A DNA stretch of 24,354 nt, taken from positions 80,574 to 104,927 of the forward strand of contig BEXV01000384.1 in assembly GCA_003118195.1 (NCBI GenBank), given 5' to 3'. The stretch is from Hemicentrotus pulcherrimus. Lineage: Eukaryota > Echinodermata > Echinoidea > Camarodonta > Strongylocentrotidae. Position numbers and translations under genes: made by a program. The stretch's first letter is position 1; each line of letters starts with the position of its first letter. Of the stretch, positions 1-10,295 are shown in pieces. The notes beneath the pieces were generated by a model, which was given only the letters and a program-made list of their open reading frames with translations, searched no databases and had not been told where the DNA came from.

Positions 1-34
1 AATATTTGTTTCAATTTCATTTTATAATCTACAG

Positions 35-227
35 TCGTGGCTATGATTTAGCAACATCATCGAAAGACACTCTTCAAGATGAGAAGGGATCCAGAGGACC
101 TCTTCCTGACGTTCCGGATGGTTATGCAAATTACATTGGTGGTGACCAGTCACTCTATGTCGAACCATACCTCAAACAAAATGGAGATCCCATTCGAAGC
201 TTTGAAGTCTACGAAAAACCAATTTGA
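35..227 (+). CDS. Last coding exon of an unidentified gene (tyrosine-rich C-terminal tail)
   Basis: An intron-like pyrimidine/AT tract ends in ACAG at 31-34. The open frame then runs to TGA at 225-227, so the exon enters in phase 2 (its first base completes a codon). It encodes about 64 residues that are hydrophilic and have no membrane segment. Visible motifs are a proline stretch (GPLPDVPDGY) and several tyrosines in YxxP or YxxY settings: YANY, YVEP and YEKP. Such tails often occur at the cytoplasmic end of receptors or in adaptor proteins, where phosphotyrosine binds SH2 domains; that role is inference. Upstream exons lie outside the window. AATAAA occurs at 227-232, too close to the stop to be the likely poly(A) signal. 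Better placed copies lie at 994-999 and 1109-1114. I do not recognise the protein. Confidence 0.6.
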
Positions 228-1496
228 ATAAATTACTACCAGGTTTAGATTCGATGAGCATTTCATATAGGAAAAATCCATTCTCGTTTATTGTCCTTCT
301 GTTATGCATATGCTGTTGTTTTGTATTGTTGTTAAATTGTTTTACATTTTGATTAATATTTCCTTCAAATGTTTTAAGTTATTTCACGCAGTCATTCCTC
401 TTTTCTATTTACATGTACATTCAATATATCAACATGACATACCATTCTTTCTCACAATGCATTAATTGTTGTCTTAGAACGGCAACTGAATTCACTGAAT
501 ATCTTTTTATTATTACGATGCATGAAAGTTATAAACGTTAATATTAATTTTGGTCAAGATTTTATAGGTAACAATATGGAGAAGACCACTATCTCTCATG
601 TATCATATTTGTATTATGGAGATTATTCTAAGATTAGGTTAAACAAGTGTAGCTTTATGTGACGTAGGTAGGAGATGTATACATCAAGATAAAGAGCGTA
701 TTTCTTCATAATGATAATTTATTTTCGTTCTAAAACATGTCTAGGTTAATATAAAGTTGTACGATATCTTTTTAATTGATGGATTTATTATCAAGGAATC
801 CATCAAAACCAAATGAGATTGCCACAGTGAAAAACAAAACAAAACAATTTTTAACTTCCAATCCATTTCACAGAAATTCCTTTAGCTATGCATTTATGTA
901 TCTTTCACTATAAACAAACAACTAAATTCATTTTTTGCACCACTTGTAAATTTGATAAATTTGTGTTTGTTTCTTCGGTTTTCGTAACTCAAGAATAAAA
1001 AAATATAACGGTTAAAAAAATATTTGTTGAATACTGTTAGATAAAAGCTTTAATATGTCATATTCTCAAAAAAAAAAGAATCGGGACGAATATATTTTGT
1101 ATATACTTAATAAAATGTATGGTTAAACGTCGAAAAGGTTAACATGATGTACTGGTTAACTGTATAAATGAGCACCACACCTCGTTATCTCGTTGTAATT
1201 CCTGTGTGGAAATGTATCCAAATCTATATCAATTAAACTTGAAGAAGAAACAAAAACAGTGTACAAATATTAAAGTAGGTGACAAATTATTAAAAAAAAT
1301 CAAGACGATATATATGTATGAACTTGATATATACATACACAGAACCGGTTGGATTGTTTTTTCTTCTTCAAGGTACCCATGATTTTGTCGGCATGACTCG
1401 CAAAACAAATCAATGTATGCATACATCATATAATAATTGCGATACATGTGGTAATAAGGATAATGGTGACGATATTGATAATGATTAAAACAATGG
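228..1496 (+). other. Probable 3' UTR followed by AT-rich intergenic DNA
   Basis: No open frame reads like protein. The stretch directly follows the stop codon at 225-227 and contains AATAAA at 994-999 and 1109-1114, either of which could end the transcript. Where the 3' UTR stops cannot be decided from sequence alone. Confidence 0.4.
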
Positions 1497-1498
1497 TA

Positions 1499-1985
1499 CA
1501 GTGCGTTTAGAGTGTTAATGTTTTATCATAACTCAATCACAATTAGGATTAATTAATTACACATATTTGGAAAGATTAGGTCTTCTACTTTTATCACATG
1601 CGACTCATATCAATCGTAATCTACGCATGAGTGATTAATAACAATTTGAAGAGAGGGTAACAAAAATTAATTTGGCGGGCCGTATCTGACAAGCATTACT
1701 TTATTCCTTGCTCATGTTTCCTGAATAAAGGGCAGATAATGATCTTCTTAGAAATGTTATTTTCTCTTTGAAATTCAGATACCGCTCGCCAAATAACTTG
1801 TTGGTACCCTTTCTTCAAATTGTTCGTAATCACTGATGCATAAAATATGCTTCATATGAGTTGCATGAAATGAAAGAGGAGGATCTAAGCTTTACATATA
1901 TGTGGCGTTTAATAAATTATAATTGTGATTAAGTTATGATAAAGCATCGATAATTCCCGGTTTCGTTTTTTTCTAGGACACTCTG
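1499..1985. mobile_element. mariner-type MITE with long terminal inverted repeats
   Basis: A TA dinucleotide flanks both sides (1497-1498 and 1986-1987), as expected for the Tc1/mariner target duplication. The outer ends are CAGTGCGTTTAG on the left and, read inward from the right, CAGAGTGTCCTAGAAAAAAA, which resembles the mariner-type end CAGGGTGTCCC. Inside this the arms (about 1520-1690 and 1780-1947) are near-complementary over some 170 bases, for example TTATCATAACTCAATCACAA on the left against the same word with one change in the reverse complement of the right. The left end has lost about 25 bp present on the right. There is no transposase frame, so the element is non-autonomous. Confidence 0.75.
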
Positions 1986-1986
1986 T

Positions 1987-2920
1987 ACAATAATAAATAT
2001 CACAATAGGCTTACATCTTAAAGTCCTCCTTTGTATAATGGCGTAGGACATGAAACATAGTACGTAAATGAATAAGTAAATATACAATCTTAAAGGGGAT
2101 AATTAGGGAGACAAAGGAATTCTAAGAATCAGAATAACAATGATGATAATACCCCCCTCCATCCAAAACAAAAGGGAAAAAATAAAAGTAATGATAAATT
2201 GGATTAACAATAATAAAATAAACAATGATAATAATAATGATAATACTGATAATAATAATGATGAAGATGATTTTGATAATAATATGACTAATACTACAAT
2301 GACAATATTGCAATTTCATTAAGGATGATGATAGGATATATTTAACATTTCATTTTAGTGCATGTAAGATCTAAATGGACTTGAAAAATAAAAAAGATTG
2401 TTTTCTTTGGAAGTTTGCCATTTTGTTCGTTACACCGGTGTACGATATGTTTATACTCAGATTTGCACTTCATATACCACGAAGTACATGTCATGTAAAA
2501 GAAGGAAAACAGTCACTTAGTGATGACTAGATGTCAATCTACAGAGAATGATATACAATAAATTCTGTTCATTAGCAGAAATGATTTCATACGACTTTTA
2601 TTTCATGTGAACAATTTCTCATGTCACCACCCTGAATACGTAAAGATAATACTTATTATCACAAATAAAAAAAAGTTACATTCTTCTTTCAACAACAATT
2701 GAACAAAACATGTTTCCCTTTTATTATCACTATTACTAATATAGTGGGGAGATGAATAAATACCGTAAAAATAATATACTTCAGTGAGGGTGTTAGTAAG
2801 ACTTATACCCTTATGCTGATCTTTGGGGAAAGTTTGGAGTGTTTACAAGGTACCCATAATTCGTTTTTACTGGCTGCCTGCAGTTGCAACAAACAAGGTT
2901 GAAAAAAGACTTAACTCCTT
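1987..2920. other. AT-rich DNA with an AAT/GAT low-complexity tract
   Basis: Positions 2130-2300 are an impure run of AATAAT and AATGAT triplets. They leave open frames on both strands rich in Asn, Asp or Ile, which I regard as composition artefacts. Nothing else is recognisable in this stretch. Confidence 0.5.
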
Positions 2921-2922
2921 TC

Positions 2923-2983
2923 CGTTGACGATTGGCCATGCGTCAAATCTTTCGTCTTCCTTGTGCATGGACGATCGTCAACG
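2923..2983. repeat. Short inverted repeat (hairpin)
   Basis: The arm CGTTGACGATTGGCCATG at 2923-2940 pairs with CATGGACGATCGTCAACG at 2966-2983 around a loop of about 25 bases, with two mismatches. It lies just upstream of a fragment related to the core of the MITE at 1499-1985, so it may be part of the same or a related element. Confidence 0.55.
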
Positions 2984-3007
2984 AAACAGAGTTGAGCCTC
3001 AAAATAT

Positions 3008-3142
3008 GGAAATGCAAGCATTACTTTAAACGAATAGAACTTTGGTTTTCCTTGGGCATTTTTGCTGATAGAGGTGTTGTATGAAAGGGCAGAAAATTAA
3101 TTTCCAGAAATTAATAATAAGTGCAGATACCGCCCGCCGATG
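3008..3142 (+). mobile_element. Diverged fragment related to the MITE core at 1690-1790
   Basis: GCAAGCATTACTTTA, AAGGGCAGA and CAGATACCGCCCGCC occur here in the same order as in the centre of the MITE (about 1690-1790), with an extra 35-40 bp between the first two words. No terminal repeats or TA duplications were found around it, so this is a partial copy. Confidence 0.45.
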
Positions 3143-3149
3143 AGAACAC

Positions 3150-4510
3150 TTTTTTGATGTTTTCAGATGCTAGAAACCTGTTAAGGCGTTTTACTATACC
3201 AATTTAGCATGCTGAATATTATTTAATCTTGATATGGGCTGCATGGCACTTTAACACTGAAGAAAAAAAATGATTGGAAATACGCATGGTTTATGGCTTA
3301 GTGTGCAATTCCGTCAATGTTGAAGTTACTAACGAAAATAAAAATAATTAATTACAATTATTAACATAATCAATGAATGAACATGTAAAATGAAATACGG
3401 CATGTAATAGTCATTCAATTTCAAAATGAAGTTTTGTTTCGGCTCGTCAGCGGACCTGATCAGTACACAGGCAGGGTAGAGGTCAAATAGGCTAATGGAA
3501 GTACTAAACAAAAAACGACAACGCCAAAATAAGACCGATATTAAATATTGCGTTGATCTAATGAATGTTGTTTACCTGCTAGCACCCTTCCCCCAAACCC
3601 TCTTTCTCTCTCTGTATCTACCTCTCCCAACCTGGCGAAACCACTTATACCGTAACGGCATTAAACTGTTGAGTTCCTTAAATTGAAGAAAAAATAATAT
3701 TCAATATACATCTATATGTGTAACAAAAAATATGGGACTCCTTTCCTTCACATTAGCATAAGTAAATTAGTATAGTTAACATTGATTTTATTCAATTTCG
3801 TGCGAAATCTAATGACTGCGTAGTCACACTTGGCGAAATAAAATTACGATTACGCATTTCGAATTTAGTTGAAATATGACCTATATTGAATGTGAAACAC
3901 GAGGTGTTCGAGACACAACATAACATTATTTGACAAAGATTTTCAAGCATTGGGACCGCAAGAAACCCAAATCTAAGTAAACTTGAATGAATGTGAACAA
4001 GTAAAATCATGTTTTGAACGAATATGGCAGGGAAAACCTATTAACGTTTTGGCATTCCAAGTATGAACTGGGAAATAAAGCAGAGAAAAAAATTAAAAAT
4101 ATTGTATATCTTACGTTATTATTATCGTTTACATCTTAATGACAAAGAAATAACAAAAGAAACAAAAACACACACAAAAAAACTGCGTACGATACAAACT
4201 ATTAGAACATTCCTACATTTTGAAACTCATACGATTTTTTCTTTGTTTCCTTTTCGTCAATCACCGCATGGATATTTATACAAATATGTATACATTTCTT
4301 ACAGGCCATTTTATTAGTGTTGGGACTTAGACTACAATATACTCTGTATCTATTTTCATCTATTTTGAGATTGATGTTTTAATAGGTAGGATAGAGAATC
4401 GGTCTGGCCATTAAAAGTTTTCCTTACTAGGCTTTGACCATTTACCATCGACATTAATATCAAATACATCAATGATGAACATGGTCGTTAAATAAATAGG
4501 GATGGATGAA
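3150..4510. other. No recognisable gene or element
   Basis: AT-rich sequence with frequent stops in all frames. Short palindromic words such as AATTTCGTGCGAAAT near 3794 are the only local structure seen. Confidence 0.4.
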
Positions 4511-4517
4511 TGGATCT

Positions 4518-4660
4518 AAAACATTATAGTTTTGTCTTTAAAAGAGGAAAGCAAGATATATACATTTCACTTACAGTCTAGAAAGTTTGTCACGTGTGAT
4601 TTTCTGTCTTGTAACACATGGGTATCACACTCTCTTTAAAGACAAATTATGATTTTGTTT
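4518..4660. repeat. Inverted repeat of a small foldback or MITE-like element
   Basis: The left arm at 4518-4546 (containing TTTTGTCTTTAAAAGAG) is complementary to the right arm at 4632-4660 (containing CTCTTTAAAGACAAA). The arms are about 29 bp with a few mismatches and an 85-bp interior that shows only weaker pairing. No clear target-site duplication was seen. Confidence 0.5.
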
Positions 4661-4699
4661 AAAGTGTCAATATTAAAGTTTCGCTGAGCTTGAAGAGTA

Positions 4700-4790
4700 T
4701 TATGTTGACTGGAGCAGCACGATCACCAAATGTGCACGTTAAATCCAACGTCACAACAATACCATACACACGTTAGATGCTACAAAATAG
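4700..4790 (+). pseudogene. Copy A: degenerate 3' part of the repeated exon
   Basis: This is the leftmost and most diverged copy. In the array frame its end reads QYHTHVRCYKIG, against KYQAFVECHKPG in better copies, and the junction ATAG|GTGAGG still matches the conserved donor. The first half of the exon block cannot be aligned convincingly and appears partly deleted. Confidence 0.45.
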
Positions 4791-4834
4791 GTGAGGCTTT
4801 TGAACAGACCTGGACACACATTTTTATTATTACC

Positions 4835-5115
4835 TGCTTCGTACGATCACAATAAAAAGTCGATCATCAATGCATGGGTAGAGTTTCAAAGGCTGTAGTA
4901 GTCGAGCTTAAAAAGAAGCTTTCTATGTGTCACTTTGTCAAAGGCCTTGGCAATACACAGGTGACTGATAACGAGTTGTTTCATGTTGCCAGTGCCCTTG
5001 GCAAGATCTTGGACGGCACGGGTAAGTTGCTAGACACAAGATCGCTGTTTATGGAAACTATATCCCCTTTCACGTCATATTCCATTTCCTGTAGCCTCAA
5101 CCAATCATACAATCG
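4835..5115 (-). mobile_element. LINE fragment: reverse transcriptase piece (CR1/jockey-like)
   Basis: The minus strand reads, in a single frame, RAVQDLAKGTGNMKQL followed ten residues later by AKAFDKVTHRKLLFKL. The second matches the conserved FSKAFDKVPH-type block of non-LTR reverse transcriptases, and the first matches the segment just N-terminal to it. The rest is interrupted and both ends of the element are missing. The plus-strand frame at 4874-5140 is its shadow. The fragment sits directly after copy A and adds to the spacing of the array. Confidence 0.75.
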
Positions 5116-5299
5116 TCTACTGCCAATGGCACATCCTTGATTGTGACCCTTGCTAAGTTTTCATCCCTTCATTCGGTGAATGGGTAAATGTCGTAGATCC
5201 AGATGGTATTTCCATCCAGTATTACTTCTTCAGTGATAAGCTTGATTATAGGCCCTTGCGAGTTAAAATAAAATCTCCTCAGTGAAGCAATTCGATGAA

Positions 5300-5451
5300 T
5301 GTTATAGCATTGAAACATATTCTTTCCTAGAAAAATTATATTTAATATCATCAATAGAAACAGATGAAAAATCAGGAAAACATATTTTTTTTTAAAAGCT
5401 GAACCCTTTGCTATGGATATGATGGTATTAAAGTTGTTTTGTTTTCAATGA
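5300..5451 (+). repeat. Array flank block, paralogous to 10752-10893
   Basis: Shared words in the same order include GCATTRAAACATA, TTTCYTRGAAAA, AATTATATTT, AATCAGGAAA and GATGGTATT, followed by TTGTTTTCAATGAC here against TTGTTGTCAATCAC there. Both blocks lie upstream of an exon copy (B here, E there), which shows that the duplicated segment is much longer than the exon. Confidence 0.6.
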
Positions 5452-5770
5452 CTGGTAAGAAGTCATGCGTATTTTAATCGGTCAGTTCATTCAGAGGGAA
5501 TTGGTATATACGATAGGAATAAGCCACATCTACAGACACTAGAGCATTTATTTGATTTCCAACCTGAGACACTGGACGAACGCTCTGTTTAATAAAGAAT
5601 GATAAATATAGGATCGAAATAAAGGAAGGAGAAGAAGATGACAACAAACAGTTGCTTAGTATGTACAGTCGTTTGGAAGTTTGAAAACGCTTCTTGATAA
5701 TTATGATTATTGGAATAACCCGTATATTGAGAACATCTGTCATCAGCTTGGTTACAGGTAACTCAAGTAG

Positions 5771-5909
5771 TGGGATGTCCTTGAATTAAGCACCTCGTAC
5801 AGTATGACAAGGGTGTTCACCTGCTCTTACGACGTTTCGCACCACCAAAGCTGCACATTTTTTACAGTGTCAACCATATACAAAACATTTGTTGAATGTC
5901 ACAAACCAG
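5771..5909 (+). CDS. Copy B: candidate exon of the array, reading frame open
   Basis: A possible acceptor AAGTAG ends at 5770 and the donor CCAG|GTGAGG is at 5909/5910. The frame is open throughout: 139 nt, about 46 codons, entering in phase 0 and leaving in phase 1. The centre reads MTRVFTCSYDVSHHQSCTFF and the end FVECHKPG. All three array cysteines are present, spaced C-x9-C-x14-C. Compared with the other copies, many differences are synonymous (TGC/TGT, TTT/TTC, CAC/CAT, GAC/GAT), which suggests past selection on this frame. A second possible acceptor, TTTTTTACAG, ends at 5867 and would give a 42-nt exon with phase 1 at both ends. The family is unknown, and whether the exon is still used cannot be told from the sequence. 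Confidence 0.4.
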
Positions 5910-5949
5910 GTGAGGCGTTGATAAGTGTAATTGTGGGATAATTCAGCTA

Positions 5950-6240
5950 TTTTTACATCTTATAAGACGTACTTCTGTGATCATAAATAATGTGTAAATG
6001 TTATGTATTCGTTGTACATAATAATGGTAATAATGATGATTATAATTGTTCAATTGTTCAATATCGTATACATATAAAGATACTCATGCTTGTATTTCAT
6101 TCTTTACATGGGTCTTCCCCTTAGTATTATTTTAGTTTGATTAATCAATACAATCCTTCTAGATATCTCAGATCATCAAATTCATCTGTATTGGTTGTAA
6201 CACAAACTCGAAACTCTTGAGGGGATAGGCCTTTTTATAT
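5950..6240. other. AT-rich array spacer without a gene
   Basis: This lies downstream of copy B, between its donor region and a LINE 3' fragment. No coding signal or repeat was recognised. Confidence 0.35.
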
Positions 6241-6440
6241 ACCGGTGCATTACTTTAGAACAAACTGCCCAAATCTGTTCAAAACCTGTCGTTTGTCAAT
6301 GCATTTAAAACCGCACTCAAGACATACTTGTTTATCGGTGCACATCGTTAAGTTGTATGTGTTGTGTATCATACGATTCCATGTTAAATGTTTGTACCTA
6401 TGTTCATGTTTATGCGACTATTACTACTCGATTTCTATCG
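6241..6440 (+). mobile_element. CR1/L2-like LINE: C-terminal end of ORF2 plus 3' tail
   Basis: From 6259 to the stop at 6349-6351 the plus strand reads NKLPKSVQNLSFVNAFKTAL, then KTYLFIGAHR and stop. This is the characteristic LP-x-SV/IR ... FK-x-LK-x-YLF ending of CR1/L2 ORF2 proteins; a TAG replaces the usual Trp codon just before it. The element is strongly 5'-truncated, as is usual for LINEs. AT-rich 3' sequence follows and runs into the TTA microsatellite. Confidence 0.75.
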
Positions 6441-6523
6441 TGCCATGAACATCATTTCTATGATGAATACCAGAGCATTATAAGTGTTTATATTATCATT
6501 AGTATCATTATCTCATCATCATT

Positions 6524-6524
6524 A

Positions 6525-6576
<52 letters not shown>

Positions 6577-6712
6577 TGTTATTAGTATCACTTTTTACTA
6601 TACTAATTAATATTAGTATTATTAGTATTATTAATATTACGATTGTCATTAGTATTATTGTTTTATAACGGTTATTATTATTATTATTTTCATTGTTATT
6701 ATCACTATTATA
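6524..6712. repeat. (TTA)n microsatellite with degenerate margin
   Basis: An almost pure TTA run occupies about 6528-6574. It is followed by an impure ATT/AGT/TTA region to about 6712. The poly-leucine and poly-isoleucine frame here is an artefact. Its position beyond a LINE 3' end suggests expansion of the LINE tail. Confidence 0.85.
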
Positions 6713-7260
6713 ATTGAGCCAAATACCAACCCGTGAAACTTATCGTACTTGTACGAACTATGTCGAGCGGTTTTCATTGGAATTGAAGTCAATCACCTTT
6801 TTTTTTCGTGCCGAAACCCATTTTGTCGACATATTTATGTAAGCAAAATAAAATAGTCATTACGGTCTTTTCACAAATTACACACGCGCACTAATAACCA
6901 ATATGTCTAAAGATTCGTTTGTCAAAGGTTAATGGATATTTTCAATCTGGAATATTTTAATTCATTCAAATAAAACTTAACTCAGCAGCTGAAAAACGAA
7001 AAACAATATTCCGCTGCATAGGTACAAGTTGAGATACAGGACGACAGCTCTGCCATCGTACCCATAATTGTAGTAATGAATAATAAATAAATAAAATGAT
7101 ATACAGAACGGAGAAGAAGATGGCAAAAAGAAATTCGGTACATAAAGTAAAAGACATTTCGAAGTTGGATTTACATGGATATTGATCATGCTTATTATTG
7201 GTATTACCCGTATATGAAGAAAATATTTATTCAGCTTGGTTTCGGGTAGTCAATAAGTGA

Positions 7261-7402
7261 TGGGATTACATTGAATATAGCAGCTCGCGCACTATGACGT
7301 TGGTGTTCAACTGTATTTACGAAGTTGCGCACCACCGAAGCTGCACGGGGTTTTCTACAGTGTCAGTCAAATATCAAGCATTCGTTGAATGTCACAAACC
7401 AG
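7261..7402 (+). CDS. Copy C: candidate exon of the array, frame open after an upstream TGA
   Basis: From TGG at 7261 to the donor CCAG|GTGAGG at 7402/7403 the frame is open: 142 nt, ending in phase 1. It reads MTLVFNCIYEVAHHRSC in the centre and KYQAFVECHKPG at the end. All three cysteines are kept, spaced C-x9-C-x15-C, one residue longer than in B and E. The codon before 7261 is TGA and there is no AG directly at the expected border. Either the upstream acceptor is lost, or the working acceptor is TTTTCTACAG ending at 7360, which would leave a 42-nt phase 1-1 exon (7361-7402). Flanking homology to B begins near 6990. Confidence 0.38.
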
Positions 7403-7423
7403 GTGAGGCGTTTGATTATTGCC

Positions 7424-8340
7424 TTGTTTGTTTGTCTGTTTGTTTTGTTTTCCGTATACAAGCAAGACGCATTCAGTAGAACAATAAAGAATTGAATAAT
7501 GAGTGACAATATAAAAATAAACGACTGGAAAGCCCATTATCCAGCGATATTGTTATGATGCCGCTGGTTTTCCTTGGTGACCTGTAACCATACAGTACAA
7601 CAATACAATTTCTATAAACAAATCACTAAGAACAATGGCAAAACATCAATTTCCCAAGCAAAAAATGGTTTAAAAAATGTCCAAGACAAACATTAAGCAT
7701 TTTGGTTTTGTTTATATAAACAGAATAGAGTGTGGTGAAATTCTAATAAATTCAATCTCTCGGCACTCTCTACCGTCACTAAAGTCTTCATATGTGGTTC
7801 ACATAATAGATAAAGCAAAAAGAATCTAAAAGGATCAAGTTTCATAAGCTTTTCGTCAAATTTCTCTAAACGGAAGATAGTGTATCACAACTGCGTAACG
7901 TCAATAGTAACACGGTAACACTTAAACTCTATAGACAACGGTTAAGTTAATAATTTATCCTAGGTTTAGGAAGGGGAATATTATATAGACTTGTATATAA
8001 AATTGTAATTAATATAATTTGGAGCAAGGCCATGTAGAATTTTAAACCATATAATGTCCATGTGTTGAATACGCCGTAAAGACAAAGTGCCTCATTTTCA
8101 GGATATCGTGCAATTGTTAACTGAATATATATGATTGCCGTTTTATCTTCAAAATTATTCTCCCGCTTTATTCTGAGGTTTCATTTATTGATCAAGACAT
8201 ATATCAAAAATTTACCATACAATGTTTATATTGCAAGTCAGACCTAAACAATTCGTTATTTAACCATTTTTTGTTCTTCAAAAAGTAACATAGTTTACAA
8301 AAACTTGTTTTTAAGGAGATTTCCATCTCAAATAACTCAT
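7424..8340. other. Start of an insertion splitting copy C's downstream flank
   Basis: The flank that follows the donor directly in copies D and E is found for copy C only at 8822. About 1.4 kb (7424-8821) has therefore been inserted. It begins with a TTTG-rich stretch (7423-7451). Apart from LINE endonuclease traces at 8340-8610 it holds no recognisable gene. Confidence 0.5.
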
Positions 8341-8610
8341 GGAACGGCCCCTCAATCCATTGTGATTGGCACCAAATTGCCTTAGTATTTCATCATAATT
8401 TTGAACCTGTGATAGCGGGGATTTCAAAGTATTACAATCGACATCACCTGTAAAACAGTATCTCCGAGTATCTCCGCATCAGAATTTGGAGGCCTGTACC
8501 AATTACAAAATACAATGGGACTCGCGTTGTTCTGTTCTTCATAGCCCAGGTAACATAAATAAGTCAGTATATCTCAACCGTTTCTCCTCACGCGCTTCTG
8601 GGCAGTAGCT
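8340..8610 (-). mobile_element. LINE fragment: remnant of the endonuclease domain
   Basis: On the minus strand, 8456-8540 reads PIVFCNWYRPPNSDAEIL. YRPPNSD is a hallmark word of the apurinic-type endonuclease domain in CR1/jockey-like elements. Sequence on both sides is broken by stops and frameshifts and the limits are approximate. It may come from the same family as the minus-strand reverse transcriptase piece at 4835-5115, but the two share no region that could show this. Confidence 0.5.
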
Positions 8611-8821
8611 TCCTCATGTTTCATAAAATAAATCCATAATATCGAAATTAAAACCAACATAGCTAGCTAAACGACCTCCCAAAATTACCCGAATTAGGCA
8701 ATACTCGAATAGGTGCTACAATAAGAGGTGTATTGCTGCTGTTCATACTTTAGCGAAGTTGTAAGCGCAGAGCGAGTCGTGTATAAGCACGTCGATTCTT
8801 GACGACGTTCATGATTTTGAA

Positions 8822-8950
8822 GGAAAAAAGAAAAAAAAAAGTTGATACATTTATTTCATTAGACAGTAATTCAATTCTGATTTTTTTTTTCGAGTTGGAT
8901 TAGCCAGACGGAAACAAAGAACTGGACCGTGTGTACGACAATCAGATGTG
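8822..8950 (+). repeat. Displaced downstream flank of copy C
   Basis: The words AGACAGTAATTCAATT, CGAGTTGGATTAG and GTGTACGACAATCAGATG match the sequence directly downstream of copy D (10160-10295) and copy E (12535-12600). Those copies read TTCGACAGTAATTTAATT and GAGTTGGAATAGG (E) or GTGTACGATAAACGAATG (D) at the same places. This fixes the right-hand limit of the insertion in unit C. Confidence 0.65.
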
Positions 8951-9800
8951 AATCGGGGTGCATGGTTAAGCATCATGATCATCAAGTGAAGATAAGACAC
9001 ACATTTAAGACCCATGAATGCGTATGAAGTCATATTAGGGTAAATTTAGCAGAAAGTGGCAAAATATCTTTAAAATCGAATCAATCATCCATGAAAAACC
9101 TTGGGATATGGTCACACAAAGAATAATTATATGTAGAAAAAAAAATAGAAAACATTTTTTTCTCTCATAATGCGAGCGTTATTACAAAGTGTTGTATGTT
9201 GAGAAAAAGGTTATAAATAGGTAACACGGAAGCAGTCCTCTTTGTTGTAGGGGTGGGGAAGAAGGCACAGTGCAAATAGATTCATAAGTTGCTCCCGAAG
9301 TTCAATAATTTATACAATAACGGCTCATTTTACGTTGGCAAGTGGCTCCGTTTCATGTTTACGGAGTTTTCTTTTCCCCTTCAGATATCTTCGGCAATAC
9401 GTTAAATACGTTTTTGTTTTTAAATGTAAAGATTTTCTTGTTTTAATTGTCATAAGTGCATGTACCATAAACGGTCGTTTTCCATTGTAAATTTGGTAAG
9501 AATCGCATTTTATTCTTATCAAAAAGACTTAGGAATAGTTGTTCCTTTCTTCATATTTTTTCCCAGTGTCACCCACAAACCTACCGTTCTCCGTAAATCT
9601 AAGTAGCTATATCAAGCTACATTGAAGTCGGAACTAATCTGAAATCAACTGGCCCTAATTGACATCAAGCTGCTACTGTCCTTACTTCATTCATTAGAAG
9701 TGGGGACGTTCCTTTGCAGGGAATTTGACATTTGAAGGGAAATAAAACAAAAAGGAATTACAGGCGTTCAACTCTCGTGTACCAGGACACCCCTTCAATC
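8951..9800. other. Array spacer without a recognisable gene
   Basis: The minus-strand frame at 9325-9522 is lysine/arginine-rich and unlike any family I know. Nothing else stands out in this stretch. Confidence 0.35.
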
Positions 9801-9984
9801 AAAAGAGTGCAGTAATTTTAATCATGATATAAAAGAAGAAGAAGAAGATAGCAAAAAGAAAGTCGCTACAAAGATGCACAGTCGTTTGAAAGTTTGAAAA
9901 AAACTTGATGGGGATAATGATTATTGAAATTAGCCTTATATTTTAAACATATGCCGTCAGCTTGGTTTCTGAGAGCTTAAGAGG

Positions 9985-10123
9985 TTAGATAACCTTGAAT
10001 TTAGCATATCGTACAGTATGACGTGGGTGTACAGCTGCACTTACGAAGTTGCGCACCATCAAATCTTCACGTTAACTACACGGTCAGAAAAATACCAAAA
10101 ATTTGTTAGATGTCACAAATCAG
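9985..10123 (+). CDS. Copy D: candidate exon of the array, frame open but one cysteine lost
   Basis: The frame is open from 9973 through the donor CAG|GTGAGG at 10123/10124. The centre reads MTWVYSCTYEVAHHQIFT and the end EKYQKFVRCHKSG. The second array cysteine (in RSC of copy C) is replaced by Phe here. The first and third remain. A TTAG at 9985-9988 lies at the acceptor position used by copies E and G, but one G fewer follows it, so splicing there would shift the frame relative to copy E. The upstream flank (GAAGAAGAAGATAGCAAAAAG, and CAGTCGTTTG followed by AAGTTTG) matches copies B and C. Confidence 0.35.
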
Positions 10124-10144
10124 GTGAGGCGTTTGACTATTGCC

Positions 10145-10295
10145 TTTTTAAAGTTTTTATTTAAAAAAAAAAAAAAGAGGAAAAGAAAATTGACACTTTC
10201 ATTACATTCGATACTAATTCAGTTTGATTTTCCGAGTCGGAATTCCCGAGAGTAATGGAAAAACTGGGCATGTGATTGCGTGTACGATAAACGAA
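10145..10295 (+). repeat. Downstream flank of copy D
   Basis: This is homologous to 8822-8950 (unit C) and 12513-12625 (unit E). It lies immediately after the donor-side GTGAGGCGTTTGACTATTGCC and a short A-rich run, which gives the ancestral order exon, donor, A-rich run, flank. Confidence 0.6.

Noticed and set aside
2122..2322. Asn/Asp- and Ile-rich frames on opposite strands
   Set aside because: They are products of AAT/GAT low-complexity sequence.
4874..5140. 88-codon plus-strand frame
   Set aside because: It is the shadow of a minus-strand reverse transcriptase fragment recognisable by AKAFDKV.
6357..6668. 103-codon frame with a long leucine run
   Set aside because: It is a translation of the TTA microsatellite.
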